Assembly: GCF_900215205.1 (NCBI RefSeq)
Contig: NZ_OBDY01000039.1
Location: forward strand, 27,950 to 91,949
Length of the DNA stretch: 64,000 bases
Reading direction: 5' to 3'
Source: Paractinoplanes atraurantiacus
Lineage (GTDB): Bacteria > Actinomycetota > Actinomycetes > Mycobacteriales > Micromonosporaceae
Shown here: positions 39,478 through 47,943 of the stretch, one piece after another
How positions within the stretch are numbered: the first letter of the stretch is position 1
Layout: each line of letters begins with the position of its first letter
The notes under the pieces: model-generated
What the model was told of the DNA's origin: nothing
What the model saw: the letters and a program-made list of their open reading frames with translations, nothing else
Databases searched by the model: none
Program-made: the position numbers and the translations under genes

Positions 39478-40560
39478 TCAGCTCAAGGGCCCGAAGAACG
39501 CCCGCAGGTCCTCGGCCAGGTCGGCCGGGGCCTCCAATGCCGGGAAGTGGCGGGCGTGGGCGAACTCGGTCCAGCGGGTGCCCGGCGGGGTGGGTATCAG
39601 CTTGCGGACCGTCTCGTCGGCGCCGAAGACGGCGAAGGCCTGCGGCACCGTGGGCGGGCTGCCCCAGTCGGCCGAATGGGCCTGCTCGTAAAGGGTGTGG
39701 GCGGCGGTCACGCCGGAGGCGGTGTGCCAGTAGAGGGAGACGTTCGTCAGCAGGCGGTCGCGGTCGACCGGGCGCTCGGTCCACTCGGCGAACTTCTCGG
39801 CGATCCAGGCCAGTTGCAGCACCGGTGAGTCCGTCAGGCCGTACCCGATGGTCTGCGGTCTGGTGTTCTGAATCGCGAGATAGCCGGAGTCCTCGTGGGT
39901 GAAGGCGTCCATCCGCTGGCGGATCAGCTTGTCGAGCGGATCGTCCGGGTCGAGCCGGTCGGCCATGCCGGGAATGAAGGTGGCGGTCGCGGCCGCGGTG
40001 ACCGGGTCCGTGCAGACGTGCACGCCGATGACGTGGTCGCCGTCGATGCCGGCGACGGCGCCCGAGACCCCGGCGCCGACGTCGCCGCCGTGCACCCCGT
40101 ACCGGTCGTACCCCAAACGCTCCATCAAGGTCTTCCAGGCCCGGGCCATCCGGGCCATGGTCCAGCCGGGCCCGGCCAGCGGCGCCGAGAAGGTGTAGCC
40201 CGGCAGCGAGGGCACCACCAGGTGGAAGTCGGGCAGCAGCGTGATCAGCTCCTCGAACTCGGCGAACGAGCTCGGGAAACCGTGCGTGAGCATCAGGGCC
40301 TTGGCGTTGCGCGTGGATGAGCGAACGTGCGCGAAGTGCACACGCTGGCCGTCGATCTCGGTCACGGCCTGCGGAAGCTTGTTGAGCCGGCGCTCGGCGG
40401 CCCGCCAGTCGAAGCCGGACCGCCAGTAGCCGGCCAGCTCGCGCACCTCGGCGAGCTCGATGCCGCGCCCCCAGCCGTCGCCCGGCCATCGCGTGCGGTC
40501 CAGGCGCGCGTGCAGGTCATCGACATCAGTTTGTGCAATCTCGATCCGGAAGGTGTCCAT
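39478..40560 (-). CDS. Epoxide hydrolase (alpha/beta fold, EHN domain)
   Basis: 360 residues. N-terminal EHN domain (DVDDLHARLDRTRWPGDGWGRG) followed by an alpha/beta-hydrolase core: oxyanion LTHGFPSS, nucleophile Asp in HGGDVGAG, lid region, and catalytic His in FAHARHFPALEAP. Opens epoxides to diols; substrate unknown. Divergent from the WYL regulator (42 bp). TAGCGT on its strand (40572-40567) is 6 bp before the ATG, indicating leaderless expression. Confidence 0.9.
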   Translation of the reverse strand: MDTFRIEIAQTDVDDLHARLDRTRWPGDGWGRGIELAEVRELAGYWRSGFDWRAAERRLNKLPQAVTEIDGQRVHFAHVRSSTRNAKALMLTHGFPSSFAEFEELITLLPDFHLVVPSLPGYTFSAPLAGPGWTMARMARAWKTLMERLGYDRYGVHGGDVGAGVSGAVAGIDGDHVIGVHVCTDPVTAAATATFIPGMADRLDPDDPLDKLIRQRMDAFTHEDSGYLAIQNTRPQTIGYGLTDSPVLQLAWIAEKFAEWTERPVDRDRLLTNVSLYWHTASGVTAAHTLYEQAHSADWGSPPTVPQAFAVFGADETVRKLIPTPPGTRWTEFAHARHFPALEAPADLAEDLRAFFGPLS

Positions 40561-40602
40561 GAGCCGACGCTAGAGACAATCGCGGAAGGCTAGGTTCCTG
40601 AA

Positions 40603-41535
40603 ATGGACACCGCCGCCCGGCTGCTGCGCCTGCTGTCGCTGTTGCAGGCGCGCCGCGACTGGACCGGGCCCTCGCTCGCCGAGCGGCTCGGCGTCACCAC
40701 GCGCACGATCCGCCACGACATCGGACGGCTGCGCTCCCTCGGCTACCCGGTCGACGCCCGCCCCGGCGTCGCCGGCGGCTACCGGCTGGGCACCGGCCCG
40801 GCCCTGCCGCCCCTGCTGCTCGACAGCGACGAGGCGGTCGCCGTCGCGGTCAACCTGCGCGGCGCCGCCCTGCCCAAGCTCGAACAGCTCCTGCCGCCGC
40901 ACCTGCGCCACCGGGTCCGGGCCGTGCAGTCGGCCACGGTGCTCCTGCCGTCACCCGGCCCGCCGGTCGACCCGGAGGTGCTCACCCACATCGCGTACGC
41001 CTGCGAGGCCCACGAACGCCTCCGCTTCGACTACCGCGACCACGCCGGCACGGTCAGCCGCCGCGACGCCGAACCGTACCGCCTGGTCCACGACCAGCGC
41101 CGCTGGTACCTGCTGGCCTGGGACCCGTCCCGCGACGACTGGCGCACCTTCCGGGCCGACCGCATGACCCTGCACATCCCGAACGGCCCGCGCTTCACCC
41201 CACGCCCGGTGCCACCGTCGCCGGACGTGGCCCGCGGCCTGCGGGAGGCCACCTGGCGCTACCGGGCCCGGGTCATCGTCCACGCGCCGGCCGCCCACGT
41301 CCGGGCCCGCCTGCCGATCGCCACCGAGATCGAACCGCTGGCCGACGATCGCTGCGCCTTCACCCCAGGCTCCGACAGTCCCGAGATGCTGGCCCTGTGG
41401 CTGGGCTTCCTGGGCGCCGACTTCGAGGTCGTCGACGCCCCAGAGCTCCTTGCGGCCGTACGCGACCTGGCCGCCCGCTACGCAGCAGTCACCGCGGCCG
41501 CCGATACGCGACGGTCGGCCACCACTCCCCCTTGA
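40603..41535 (+). CDS. YafY-type HTH-WYL transcriptional regulator
   Basis: 310 residues: N-terminal winged helix (LAERLGVTTRTIRHDIGRLRSLGYPV), central WYL domain (LRFDYRDHAGTVSRRDAEPYRLVHDQRRWYLLAWDPSRDDWR is the family-like core), and a WCX-like C-terminus. TAGGTT (40591-40596) is 6 bp before ATG 40603, so leaderless. Probably controls the divergent epoxide hydrolase. Confidence 0.9.
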   Translation: MDTAARLLRLLSLLQARRDWTGPSLAERLGVTTRTIRHDIGRLRSLGYPVDARPGVAGGYRLGTGPALPPLLLDSDEAVAVAVNLRGAALPKLEQLLPPHLRHRVRAVQSATVLLPSPGPPVDPEVLTHIAYACEAHERLRFDYRDHAGTVSRRDAEPYRLVHDQRRWYLLAWDPSRDDWRTFRADRMTLHIPNGPRFTPRPVPPSPDVARGLREATWRYRARVIVHAPAAHVRARLPIATEIEPLADDRCAFTPGSDSPEMLALWLGFLGADFEVVDAPELLAAVRDLAARYAAVTAAADTRRSATTPP

Positions 41536-41962
41536 CCTGCCGCCGCCGATCCCGCTCCGGCTCCCGCACGAACCCGGCCCGCTCGGCCACCGTCCGCGAG
41601 CCGAGGTTGTCCGCGTGCGCCCACAGCCGAAGCTCACGGGCTCCCAGCCGCTCCACGAAAAGCCGAAGGGCCCGCGTCGCCACCCCACGCCCCCGGGCCG
41701 GCGCCGCCACCCAGTAGGAGACCTCCCCGTCACCGTCGACGGCGATGTTGCCCAGGCGCTCCCCACTGACGGCGTCGGCGATCAGAAACCCGCTCGGCCC
41801 GGCTTCGACGGCCGCCCGCACCGCGTCCGCGCTCACCACCGGCGGCTCCGAGGTGAACCGCTGAATCAGCTCGTCCCCGCTGACCGCCGCCGCATACCAC
41901 TCGGCGTCATCGACACTCCACGGCCGCAGCGCCACGACCCCATCGTCATCCCACGTTTCCAC
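41489..41962 (-). CDS. GNAT acetyltransferase (RimJ/RimL-like)
   Basis: 157 residues with the acetyl-CoA motif PARGRGVATRALRL and the C-terminal AHADNLGSRTVAERAGFVRE, typical of RimJ/RimL-type GNATs. GTG 41962 is chosen as the start, just before ETWDDDGVVALRPW. The 3' end overlaps the WYL gene by 47 bp. Confidence 0.85.
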   Translation of the reverse strand: METWDDDGVVALRPWSVDDAEWYAAAVSGDELIQRFTSEPPVVSADAVRAAVEAGPSGFLIADAVSGERLGNIAVDGDGEVSYWVAAPARGRGVATRALRLFVERLGARELRLWAHADNLGSRTVAERAGFVREPERDRRRQVKGEWWPTVAYRRPR

Positions 41963-41972
41963 CGTGCCAGTC

Positions 41973-42737
41973 TCAGTGGGCGGTGTAGCCGCCGTCGACC
42001 GGCAGGACGGCACCGATCACGAAGCTCGCGCCGGGACTGCACAGCCACAGCACCGCGGCGGCGACCTCCTCAGCCCGCCCGAGCCGGCCGATCGGCTGCT
42101 GGCTCAGGATGGCGGCCATGGCCTCGGCCTGCCCTTCGAGCATGCCGGCGACCATCGGGGTCTCGATCACGCCGGGACAGACAGCGTCGACCCGGATGCC
42201 CTCGGCGCGTACTCGACCGCGGCGCTCTTCGTCAGGCCGATCACCCCGGCTTGGACGCGTGGTACGCGGCGCGCTCGGGCAGGCCGACCAGCCCGCCCAG
42301 CGAGGAACAGTTGACGATCGCGCCGAAGCCTTGCCGGCGCATCTGCCGCAGCTCATGCTTCTGGACGGCCCACACGCCACGCAGGTTGACGGCGTTGACG
42401 CGGTCGAAATCCTCAGCGCTCTCATCGGCCGCATCCGACGGCGGGGCCTGAACACCAGCATTGTTGAACGCCATATCCAAGCGGCCGTAGGCGTCCACGG
42501 CGCTCCTGACCATGGAAGCGGCCTGTTCCTCGTCGGCAACATCGCACACCACACCGACAGCGTGGTGACCGGCATCGGTGAGCGCCTTCGCCGCCTTCTC
42601 AACGGCGTCCCGGTCAACGTCGGCCAGCACGACAGCGGCGCCGGCCTGAGCGAACGCCCGAGCGGCCGCAAGTCCCATGCCAGAGGCAGCCCCGGTGACA
42701 GGGCAACCTGACCCTCAAAGTTGTACTGCGGATCCAC
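41973..42737 (-). pseudogene. Short-chain dehydrogenase with three single-base losses
   Basis: SDR of about 254 codons. It starts MDPQYNFEGQVAL (GTG 42737), but the cofactor motif TGAASGMGLA and the core to YHASK are in another frame, after a base loss near 42700-42703. A second loss lies near 42244-42251 and a third near 42203-42212; the last returns to the first frame for RVDAVCPGVIETP and DGGYTAH. The three losses sum to 3 nt, so an uninterrupted but scrambled ORF remains. It is either a recent pseudogene or clustered sequencing errors. Confidence 0.85.
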
Positions 42738-42812
42738 GACGTGCTGTCCCTCCTCCAGGCGGGCCGCTCCTCGCCGCCTGCCGGGAGTAAGCGTCGTACC
42801 TCCGAAGGGTCT

Positions 42813-43400
42813 TTAACCGACCGGCAGACAGTCGCCGGCCTTCGTGGCGTCGCGGCCGATCTGCTGGAAGGTCTTGCCCGTGTGCTGGAAGCGATACGTC
42901 AGCTTCAGGTCGGGGCATCCGGAGGGGCTGAGGTCGGTTCGCCCGTACGCCTTGACGGTGATGACGCCCTCGGCGACGGCCACCTCGGTGACCCAAGGGA
43001 GGTCCTTGTTGCCCTTCAGCAGCGTGCCGATCCGCTTGGGGTGCGCGGGGCCGGCCTCACCGTCGAAGACCTCGATGGTGGAGGGCCAGTAGGCGGTCGA
43101 CGCCTCGCAGCCGCGGGTGACGATGTGGTCTTCCGCGCCGTCCTGGGTGACGTCGTCCGACTGGACCTCGCGAATGACGACCTTCTGTCCTTCGTAGGGG
43201 CAGGGCTCGACCGCCTCGCTCCACTTAGGGCGCGGCTTTGTGGTGGGCGTCGCGCTTTTCGTGGGGGCCGCGCTCGAGGTGGGCGCGGCCGCTCCCAGGC
43301 CGCCGCTCGCCGGCGTACCGGAAACGGTTGGAGCGGAAGCCGGACCACCGCAGCCCGCGGCGAGGGAAAGGACCGCGGCGACTATCAGGACTCGTCTCAT
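42813..43400 (-). CDS. Secreted lipoprotein
   Basis: 195 residues: basic N-terminus MRRVLIVAAVLS, lipobox LAAGC (Cys about 17), Ser/Thr/Pro/Ala-rich linker to about 60, and a globular domain with four further Cys (EPCPYEG, TRGCEAS, SGCPD, GDCLP), likely two disulfides. Function not recognised. ATG 43400 is chosen because it places the signal peptide correctly; an in-frame extension to 43484 crosses the nsrR operator. Confidence 0.75.
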   Translation of the reverse strand: MRRVLIVAAVLSLAAGCGGPASAPTVSGTPASGGLGAAAPTSSAAPTKSATPTTKPRPKWSEAVEPCPYEGQKVVIREVQSDDVTQDGAEDHIVTRGCEASTAYWPSTIEVFDGEAGPAHPKRIGTLLKGNKDLPWVTEVAVAEGVITVKAYGRTDLSPSGCPDLKLTYRFQHTGKTFQQIGRDATKAGDCLPVG

Positions 43401-43474
43401 GGCGCTGACGCTATGTGCCTGCCCGGCAACGCGAATCCCGGAAAACTGCCATCCGAGTGACCATCCCCATAAAC

Positions 43475-43491
43475 AAGACTCCAAGAGTCTT
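43475..43491. promoter_or_regulatory. NsrR operator
   Basis: AAGACTC-CAA-GAGTCTT, a perfect 7-3-7 inverted repeat. Extended as 11-1-11 around 43483 it matches in 9 of 11 pairs, the format described for Streptomyces coelicolor NsrR sites. It ends 20 bp before the nsrR start, placing it over the promoter of the nsrR-hmp unit. Confidence 0.8.
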
Positions 43492-43511
43492 CTTTATGGC
43501 ACGCTTCTCTC

Positions 43512-43931
43512 GTGCGCCTCAACCGGTCGACGGACATCAGCCTCCGGATCCTCATGCTCGGCGCGGTCGGTGACGATCTGCTCACCATCGACCACCTCGC
43601 CGAGTCGCTGAACGTTCCCCGCCACCACCTCGCCAAGGTGGTGCAGAAGCTTCAGCACATGGGCCTTCTCGAGACGGTCCGCGGCCGCAACGGCGGCGTG
43701 CGCCTCGCCGCCACCGCCCGCGACGCCTCGATCGGCGCCGTGGTGCGGGAGCTGGAGGGCGCCACCGAGGTCGTCGACTGCGAGGGCGAGACCGTCTGCC
43801 CGCTGAGCCGGGGCTGCCGCCTGCGCGGCGCGCTCCGCAAGGCGCAGGAGGCCTTCTACGCGGCCCTCGACCCGCTCACCGTCGGTGATCTCACCTCGCC
43901 ACCGACGTACCAGATCCTGGTCAACCTGTAA
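43512..43931 (+). CDS. nsrR: NO-sensing Rrf2-family repressor NsrR
   Basis: 139 residues. Winged helix (LTIDHLAESLNVPRHHLAKVVQKLQ) and C-terminal Fe-S loop with C90, C96 and C102. Asp8 is also present; in S. coelicolor NsrR these four (Asp8, Cys93, 99, 105) hold the [4Fe-4S] cluster, so the ligand set is fully conserved. NO destroys the cluster and releases hmp. Start is GTG 43512. It is followed by hmp after 15 bp, and the operator at 43475 indicates autoregulation. Confidence 0.93.
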   Translation: MRLNRSTDISLRILMLGAVGDDLLTIDHLAESLNVPRHHLAKVVQKLQHMGLLETVRGRNGGVRLAATARDASIGAVVRELEGATEVVDCEGETVCPLSRGCRLRGALRKAQEAFYAALDPLTVGDLTSPPTYQILVNL

Positions 43932-43946
43932 CAACGGAGGAACCAC

Positions 43947-45143
43947 GTGCTCTCACAGAAAAGCGCGCCGATCGTCGCAGCGACCCTGCCGGTCGTCGGC
44001 GCGCACATCGACCAGATCTCCGGTGTCTTCTACGACACGATGCTGGGCGAGAACCCCGAACTGCTCAACCTGTTCAGCCGCAGTGCACAGGCCACTGGTG
44101 AGCAGAAATCCGCCCTGGCCGGCGCCGTCGCCCTCTTCGCCACCCATCTCATCGGCGAGGCCCCGCTGCCGGAGCACGTGGTCGACCGGATCGCCCAGCG
44201 CCACTGCGCCCTCGGCATCCGCCCCGAGCAGTACGCGATGGTCGGCAAATACCTTCTGGGCGCCGTCGGCACGGTTCTCGGCGACGCCGTCACTCCCGAA
44301 ATCGCCGCCGCGTGGGACGAGGTCTACTGGCTGTTCGCCGTCCGCCTCATCGGCATCGAGTCGCGGCTTTACGCCTCCGCCGGCGTCGACGGCGAGCAGC
44401 CCTGGCGCACCTATGCCGTCGCCAACAAGGTGACCGAGGCCGACGACACCGTCTCGCTGCTGCTGACTCCGGCCGACGGCCGGCCGGTCCCGCACTACCG
44501 CCCCGGCCAGTACGTCACGATCGTCGCCACCCTGCCCGACGGCAGCCGCCAGCTGCGCCAGTACTCGCTCTCGCAGGCCCCGAACGGCGGCACGCTGCGC
44601 ATCACGGTCCGCCGCGTGCGGGGCGCCGCCGGCAGCCCCGACGGCGTCGTCTCCGGCTGGATCCACGACGTGGTCCGCCCCGGCGACCAGCTGACGGTCT
44701 CGCAGGCGTACGGCGACCTGACCCTCCCCGACGAGGGCGACCACCCGCTCCTGCTGATCAGCGCCGGCGTCGGCATCACCCCGATGGCCGCCATCCTCGA
44801 CGAGGTCGCCCGCACCCAGCCCGGCCGCACGGTCACGGTCGTGCACGCCGACCGCAGCCCGTCGCGCCACCCGCTGCGGGCCGAGGTCGAGACCACGTCC
44901 GCCCGCCTGCGCTCCTTCGAAAACCTGGCCTGGTACGAGCAGCCGACGCCGGGCGCCTTCACCGGCCGCATCGACCCCGACGCCATCCCCTTGCACCCCG
45001 GCACCGAGGTCTACCTCTGCGGCCCGGTCCCGTTCATGCAGGCCGTCCGCTCCGCCCTTCACCGCCGCGGCCTCCCCGAGGACCGCATCCGCTACGAGGT
45101 CTTCGGCTCGGAGCAATGGCGGACCGCTCCGGTTCCGGCTTGA
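43947..45143 (+). CDS. hmp: Flavohaemoglobin, nitric oxide dioxygenase
   Basis: 398 residues; converts NO plus O2 to nitrate using NAD(P)H. Globin domain 1-140 with Tyr29, Phe43 and proximal His86 (IAQRHCALG). FAD domain motif RQYSLSQAP, and NAD domain LLISAGVGITPM with C-terminal YLCGPVPFMQ and YEVFGSE. Its GTG start has CGGAGG 6-11 bp upstream. It is the effector of the NsrR switch and detoxifies NO that nitrate reduction by the nar operon can produce. Confidence 0.96.
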   Translation: MLSQKSAPIVAATLPVVGAHIDQISGVFYDTMLGENPELLNLFSRSAQATGEQKSALAGAVALFATHLIGEAPLPEHVVDRIAQRHCALGIRPEQYAMVGKYLLGAVGTVLGDAVTPEIAAAWDEVYWLFAVRLIGIESRLYASAGVDGEQPWRTYAVANKVTEADDTVSLLLTPADGRPVPHYRPGQYVTIVATLPDGSRQLRQYSLSQAPNGGTLRITVRRVRGAAGSPDGVVSGWIHDVVRPGDQLTVSQAYGDLTLPDEGDHPLLLISAGVGITPMAAILDEVARTQPGRTVTVVHADRSPSRHPLRAEVETTSARLRSFENLAWYEQPTPGAFTGRIDPDAIPLHPGTEVYLCGPVPFMQAVRSALHRRGLPEDRIRYEVFGSEQWRTAPVPA

Positions 45144-45184
45144 ACCCTTTGGAGATACGGGATTCACCCGAGGCCGACTGATTT

Positions 45185-45219
45185 GGGGAACGGCTACGTC
45201 GTGGTCCGGGCCGTTCCCC
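45185..45219 (+). terminator. Hairpin after hmp
   Basis: GGGGAACGGC (45185-45194) pairs perfectly with GCCGTTCCCC (45210-45219), 41 bp after the hmp stop. No T-run, which is common in high-GC genomes. Confidence 0.7.
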
Positions 45220-45244
45220 GCTTCCGGGCTGTCCTGCAACGAAC

Positions 45245-45261
45245 GCCCGCCTCCGGCGGGC
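45245..45261 (-). terminator. Hairpin at the end of the XRE-cupin remnant
   Basis: GCCCGCC-TCC-GGCGGGC, a perfect 7-3-7 stem adjoining the stop at 45262 of the minus-strand remnant. It may also back up hmp termination. Confidence 0.55.
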
Positions 45262-45734
45262 TCAGGTCCGAACGCGCATCCGCTCCCCCTGGCGTCCCAA
45301 AATGCTCAGCAACTCCACCGGGCGCCCACCCGCGCATCCAGCTCGGTCTGCTCGGCCGGCACGATCACCTTCCAAGCCTGCAACGATCCCGCGTGCGGGG
45401 TGAGCGGCAGGACGGTGCGCCCGTTCGCCCGGCGCGGCACCAGCCGTACCCGCGGATCGCCGACCGGCGGCGCACCGACCAGGCTTTCCAGAGGCACCTG
45501 GTGGGCCTGTGCGAGCGGCAGCAGCAGGTCGAGGGTGGGCCGCCGCTGCCCGCTTTCGAGCCGGGAGAGCGTGCTCTTCGAAATGCCGGTCATCCCGGCG
45601 AGCGCGGCCAGTGTGAGGCCGTGACGGTGACGCACACGCCGCAGGCGGGCGCCGACTTCGGGCCCTCTCCTGCGCGACGCCCCGATCGTGCTCCGCACGC
45701 TGGTCCTGGCCTCGATCGCCGTCCCGATCGTCAT
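45262..45734 (-). pseudogene. XRE-cupin regulator with internal deletion
   Basis: The N-terminal XRE domain is intact (LTLAALAGMTGISKSTLSRL, then QRRPTLDLLLPLAQ) and the beginning of the cupin linker is present (VLPLTPHAGSLQAWKVIVPA). The reading frame then stops after VGARWSC. The usual cupin C-terminus (RPVELLSILGRQGERMRVRT) follows immediately in another frame. Most of the cupin barrel, about 45 residues, is therefore deleted, with a frame change. The ORF as it stands (45306-45734) would give an HTH without a sensor. Confidence 0.75.
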
Positions 45735-45786
45735 CTACGGGCTGATGCCGCCGTTGCAGCGCCTCCGGCGGGCCGTCCTTAAATAG
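45664..45786 (+). pseudogene. C-terminal membrane-helix fragment
   Basis: Plus-strand frame reads LLRDAPIVLRTLVLASIAVP then IVIYGLMPPLQRLRRAVLK and stops at 45786. It looks like the last transmembrane helix of a membrane protein whose 5' part is gone. It overlaps the N-terminus of the XRE remnant on the other strand, marking a deletion join. Confidence 0.4.
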
Positions 45787-45854
45787 CGCGCGCCCGGCGA
45801 TCTTGACGGGCTAGCGTGACCGGCAACGGACATCCCGGAAAGGGGAGAGCAGTC

Positions 45855-47021
45855 ATGCAGCGGGTCAACGACCGTCTGATCAATTGGGCGAGCCTCATCG
45901 AGGCCGGCACCTTGGCCCAGGCGGAAACCGCTTCGACACTGCCCTTCATCTTCCCGCACATCGCCCTCATGCCCGACGCCCACCTCGGCAAGGGCGCGAC
46001 GGTCGGCTCGGTCATCCCGACCCTCGGCGCGATCATCCCGGCCGCCGTGGGCGTCGACATCGGCTGCGGCATGGCCGCCGTCCGCACCCAGTACCACCGC
46101 GAGGATCTGCAGCCGAACCTGGCCGATCTGCGCACGGCGATCGAGCGCGCGGTGCCGCTGTCGGCCGGCGTCTACAACACCGCGATCACCGAGACCGCGG
46201 CCCGCCGCATCGAGACGCTGACCGCCAAGGCGGAGAAGGCCGGGTTCGAGCCGGGGCAGTACGCGGGGAACTGGCATCTGCAGCTGGGCACGCTCGGCAG
46301 CGGCAACCACTTCATCGAGGTGACCGCCGACGAGACGGGCGCGGTGTGGCTGTTCCTGCACTCGGGGTCGCGCGGCGTCGGCAACAAGATCGCCACGCAT
46401 CACATCAAGGTGGCGCAGGAGCTGATGAAGCGCTACTGGATCAGCGTGCCCGATCCCGACCTGGCGTACCTGGCCGAGGGCACCGACGAGTTCTGGCGCT
46501 ACATCCGCGAGCTGCGCTGGGCTCAGGACTTCGCCCTGTCCAACCGCGACGAGATGATGGACCGGGTGGTGGCCTGCTTCGCCGAGTTCACCGGCGGCCC
46601 GGTCGAGGAGCTCGAGCGGGTCCAGTGCCACCACAACTACACCGAGCAGGAGACCCACTTCGGCAAGAAGGTGTGGCTTTCCCGCAAGGGCGCCATCAAC
46701 GCCGAGCAGGGCCGTCCCGGCCTGATTCCCGGCTCGATGGGCGACGCGTCGTACGTGGTCGTGGGCAAGGGCAACCGCCTGGCCCTGAACTCGTCCCCGC
46801 ACGGCGCCGGCCGCAACTACTCGCGCTCGAAGGCTCGCAAGACCTTCACTCGCGAGCAGCTGCGCGAGGCCATGAAGGGCATCGAGTACCGCGACACCGA
46901 CGCCTTCCTCGACGAGATCCCGCAGGCCTACAAGCCCATCGACGTGGTCATGAACGACGCCGGCGACCTGGTGGAGATCCGCCACACGCTGCGCCAGATC
47001 GTCAACGTCAAGGGCGACTGA
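45855..47021 (+). CDS. rtcB: RNA-splicing ligase RtcB
   Basis: 388 residues; joins RNA 3'-phosphate or 2',3'-cyclic phosphate to 5'-OH with GTP and Mn2+. Motifs: Mn ligand Cys in VDIGCGMAAVRT, SGNHFIEV, HSGSRGVGNKIA, ERVQCHHNYTEQE, and guanylylated His in NSSPHGAGRNYSRSKAR. ATG 45855 has GGGGAGAG 6-13 bp upstream. No RtcA or archease neighbour, so this is an orphan RtcB, likely for RNA repair. It ends at a strong hairpin. Confidence 0.95.
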   Translation: MQRVNDRLINWASLIEAGTLAQAETASTLPFIFPHIALMPDAHLGKGATVGSVIPTLGAIIPAAVGVDIGCGMAAVRTQYHREDLQPNLADLRTAIERAVPLSAGVYNTAITETAARRIETLTAKAEKAGFEPGQYAGNWHLQLGTLGSGNHFIEVTADETGAVWLFLHSGSRGVGNKIATHHIKVAQELMKRYWISVPDPDLAYLAEGTDEFWRYIRELRWAQDFALSNRDEMMDRVVACFAEFTGGPVEELERVQCHHNYTEQETHFGKKVWLSRKGAINAEQGRPGLIPGSMGDASYVVVGKGNRLALNSSPHGAGRNYSRSKARKTFTREQLREAMKGIEYRDTDAFLDEIPQAYKPIDVVMNDAGDLVEIRHTLRQIVNVKGD

Positions 47022-47030
47022 CGAAATCAG

Positions 47031-47060
47031 CTGTACGGCCCGGGGCACCGGGTCGTACAG
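47031..47060 (+). terminator. Strong hairpin after rtcB
   Basis: CTGTACGGCCCGG (47031-47043) pairs with CCGGGTCGTACAG (47048-47060), 13 bp including one G-U, with a 4-base loop, 9 bp after the stop. Confidence 0.75.
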
Positions 47061-47098
47061 TGCCGTCAGCCGTGACATCGCGCAAGGAGGTGAGCCCC

Positions 47099-47155
47099 GT
47101 GACCATCGCATCGAGCCGGGTGCTCCCACGCCGCGTCACGGACGGGAGCGCCTGA
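47099..47155 (+). CDS. Possible 18-residue leader peptide
   Basis: GTG 47099 to TGA 47155 encodes VTIASSRVLPRRVTDGSA. It is preceded by AAGGAGGTGA, almost a full anti-SD match, 6-15 bp upstream, far better than most genes here. Followed 29 bp later by the hydrolase start. Could be a leader ORF or chance; no Cys or repeated codons. Confidence 0.35.
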   Translation: MTIASSRVLPRRVTDGSA

Positions 47156-47184
47156 GCCACCGGCACTTCCCGAAAGGCACCACC

Positions 47185-47908
47185 ATGCGCTTCACCTCGG
47201 ACACGTCCACCGACGGCATCCGCGAACGCGACTTCACCGTGGGCGGCGTTCCCGGCGTCCTCTGGTCCCCGGCCGGCATCGACGGCCCCACCCCGCTGGT
47301 CCTGATGGGCCACGGTGGCGGCACCCACAAGAAGGCCCCCGCCATGTCCGGCCGCGCCCGCCTCCTGGTCGAGGGCGCCGCCTGCTCGGTGGCCGTCCTC
47401 GACGCCCCCCGGCCACGGCGACCGCCCCCGCACCCCGCACGACGAACGCGAGATAGCCGACCTGTTCCGCGCCCGCGCCGCCGGCGAGCCCGAAGGCCCG
47501 ATCGTCGTCCGCTACAACCTGCACCTGGCCGCCCAGGCCGTCGGAGAATGGCAGGCCGCCCTGGACGCCCTCGGATTCGACACTGTCGGCTATTTCGGCC
47601 TCAACATGGGCACCGCCATCGGCATCCCCCTGATCGCCCGCGACCCTCGCATCAAGGCCGCCGTTCTCGGCCAGTTCTGGCCCGCCCCCACCCTGCTGGA
47701 GGCCGCCCGCCAGATCACCGTGCCGCTCGAGTTCGCCCTCCAATGGGACGACGAGCACATCCCCCGCGCCGAGGGCCTGGCCTTGTTCGACGCCTTCGCC
47801 TCCACCGAGAAGACGCTGCACGCCAACGCCGGCACCCACAAGCAACTCCCCCGCTTCGAGGCCGACAGCGCGGTCCGCTTCTTCGCCCGCCACTTCAAAA
47901 CCGCATGA
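47185..47908 (+). pseudogene. Alpha/beta hydrolase, frameshifted and without nucleophile
   Basis: Dienelactone-hydrolase-like protein of about 240 codons. The frame from ATG 47185 (MRFTSDTSTDGIRERDF) is correct to VAVLDAP. Six C at 47405-47410 contain one extra base, and the rest (GHGDRPRTPHDEREIADLFR onward to 47908) is in the next frame. The nucleophile elbow reads YFGLNMGTA: Asn stands where the catalytic Ser of GxSxG is expected. A frameshift plus active-site loss supports real decay rather than a base-calling error. Confidence 0.8.
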
Positions 47909-47943
47909 GGTACGCCGCCCGCCGATCCTCGGCGGGCGGCGGC

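Noticed and set aside
42715..42996. 93-codon minus-strand ORF after the lipoprotein
   Set aside because: Overlaps the 3' end of the lipoprotein gene in another frame and lacks any signature.
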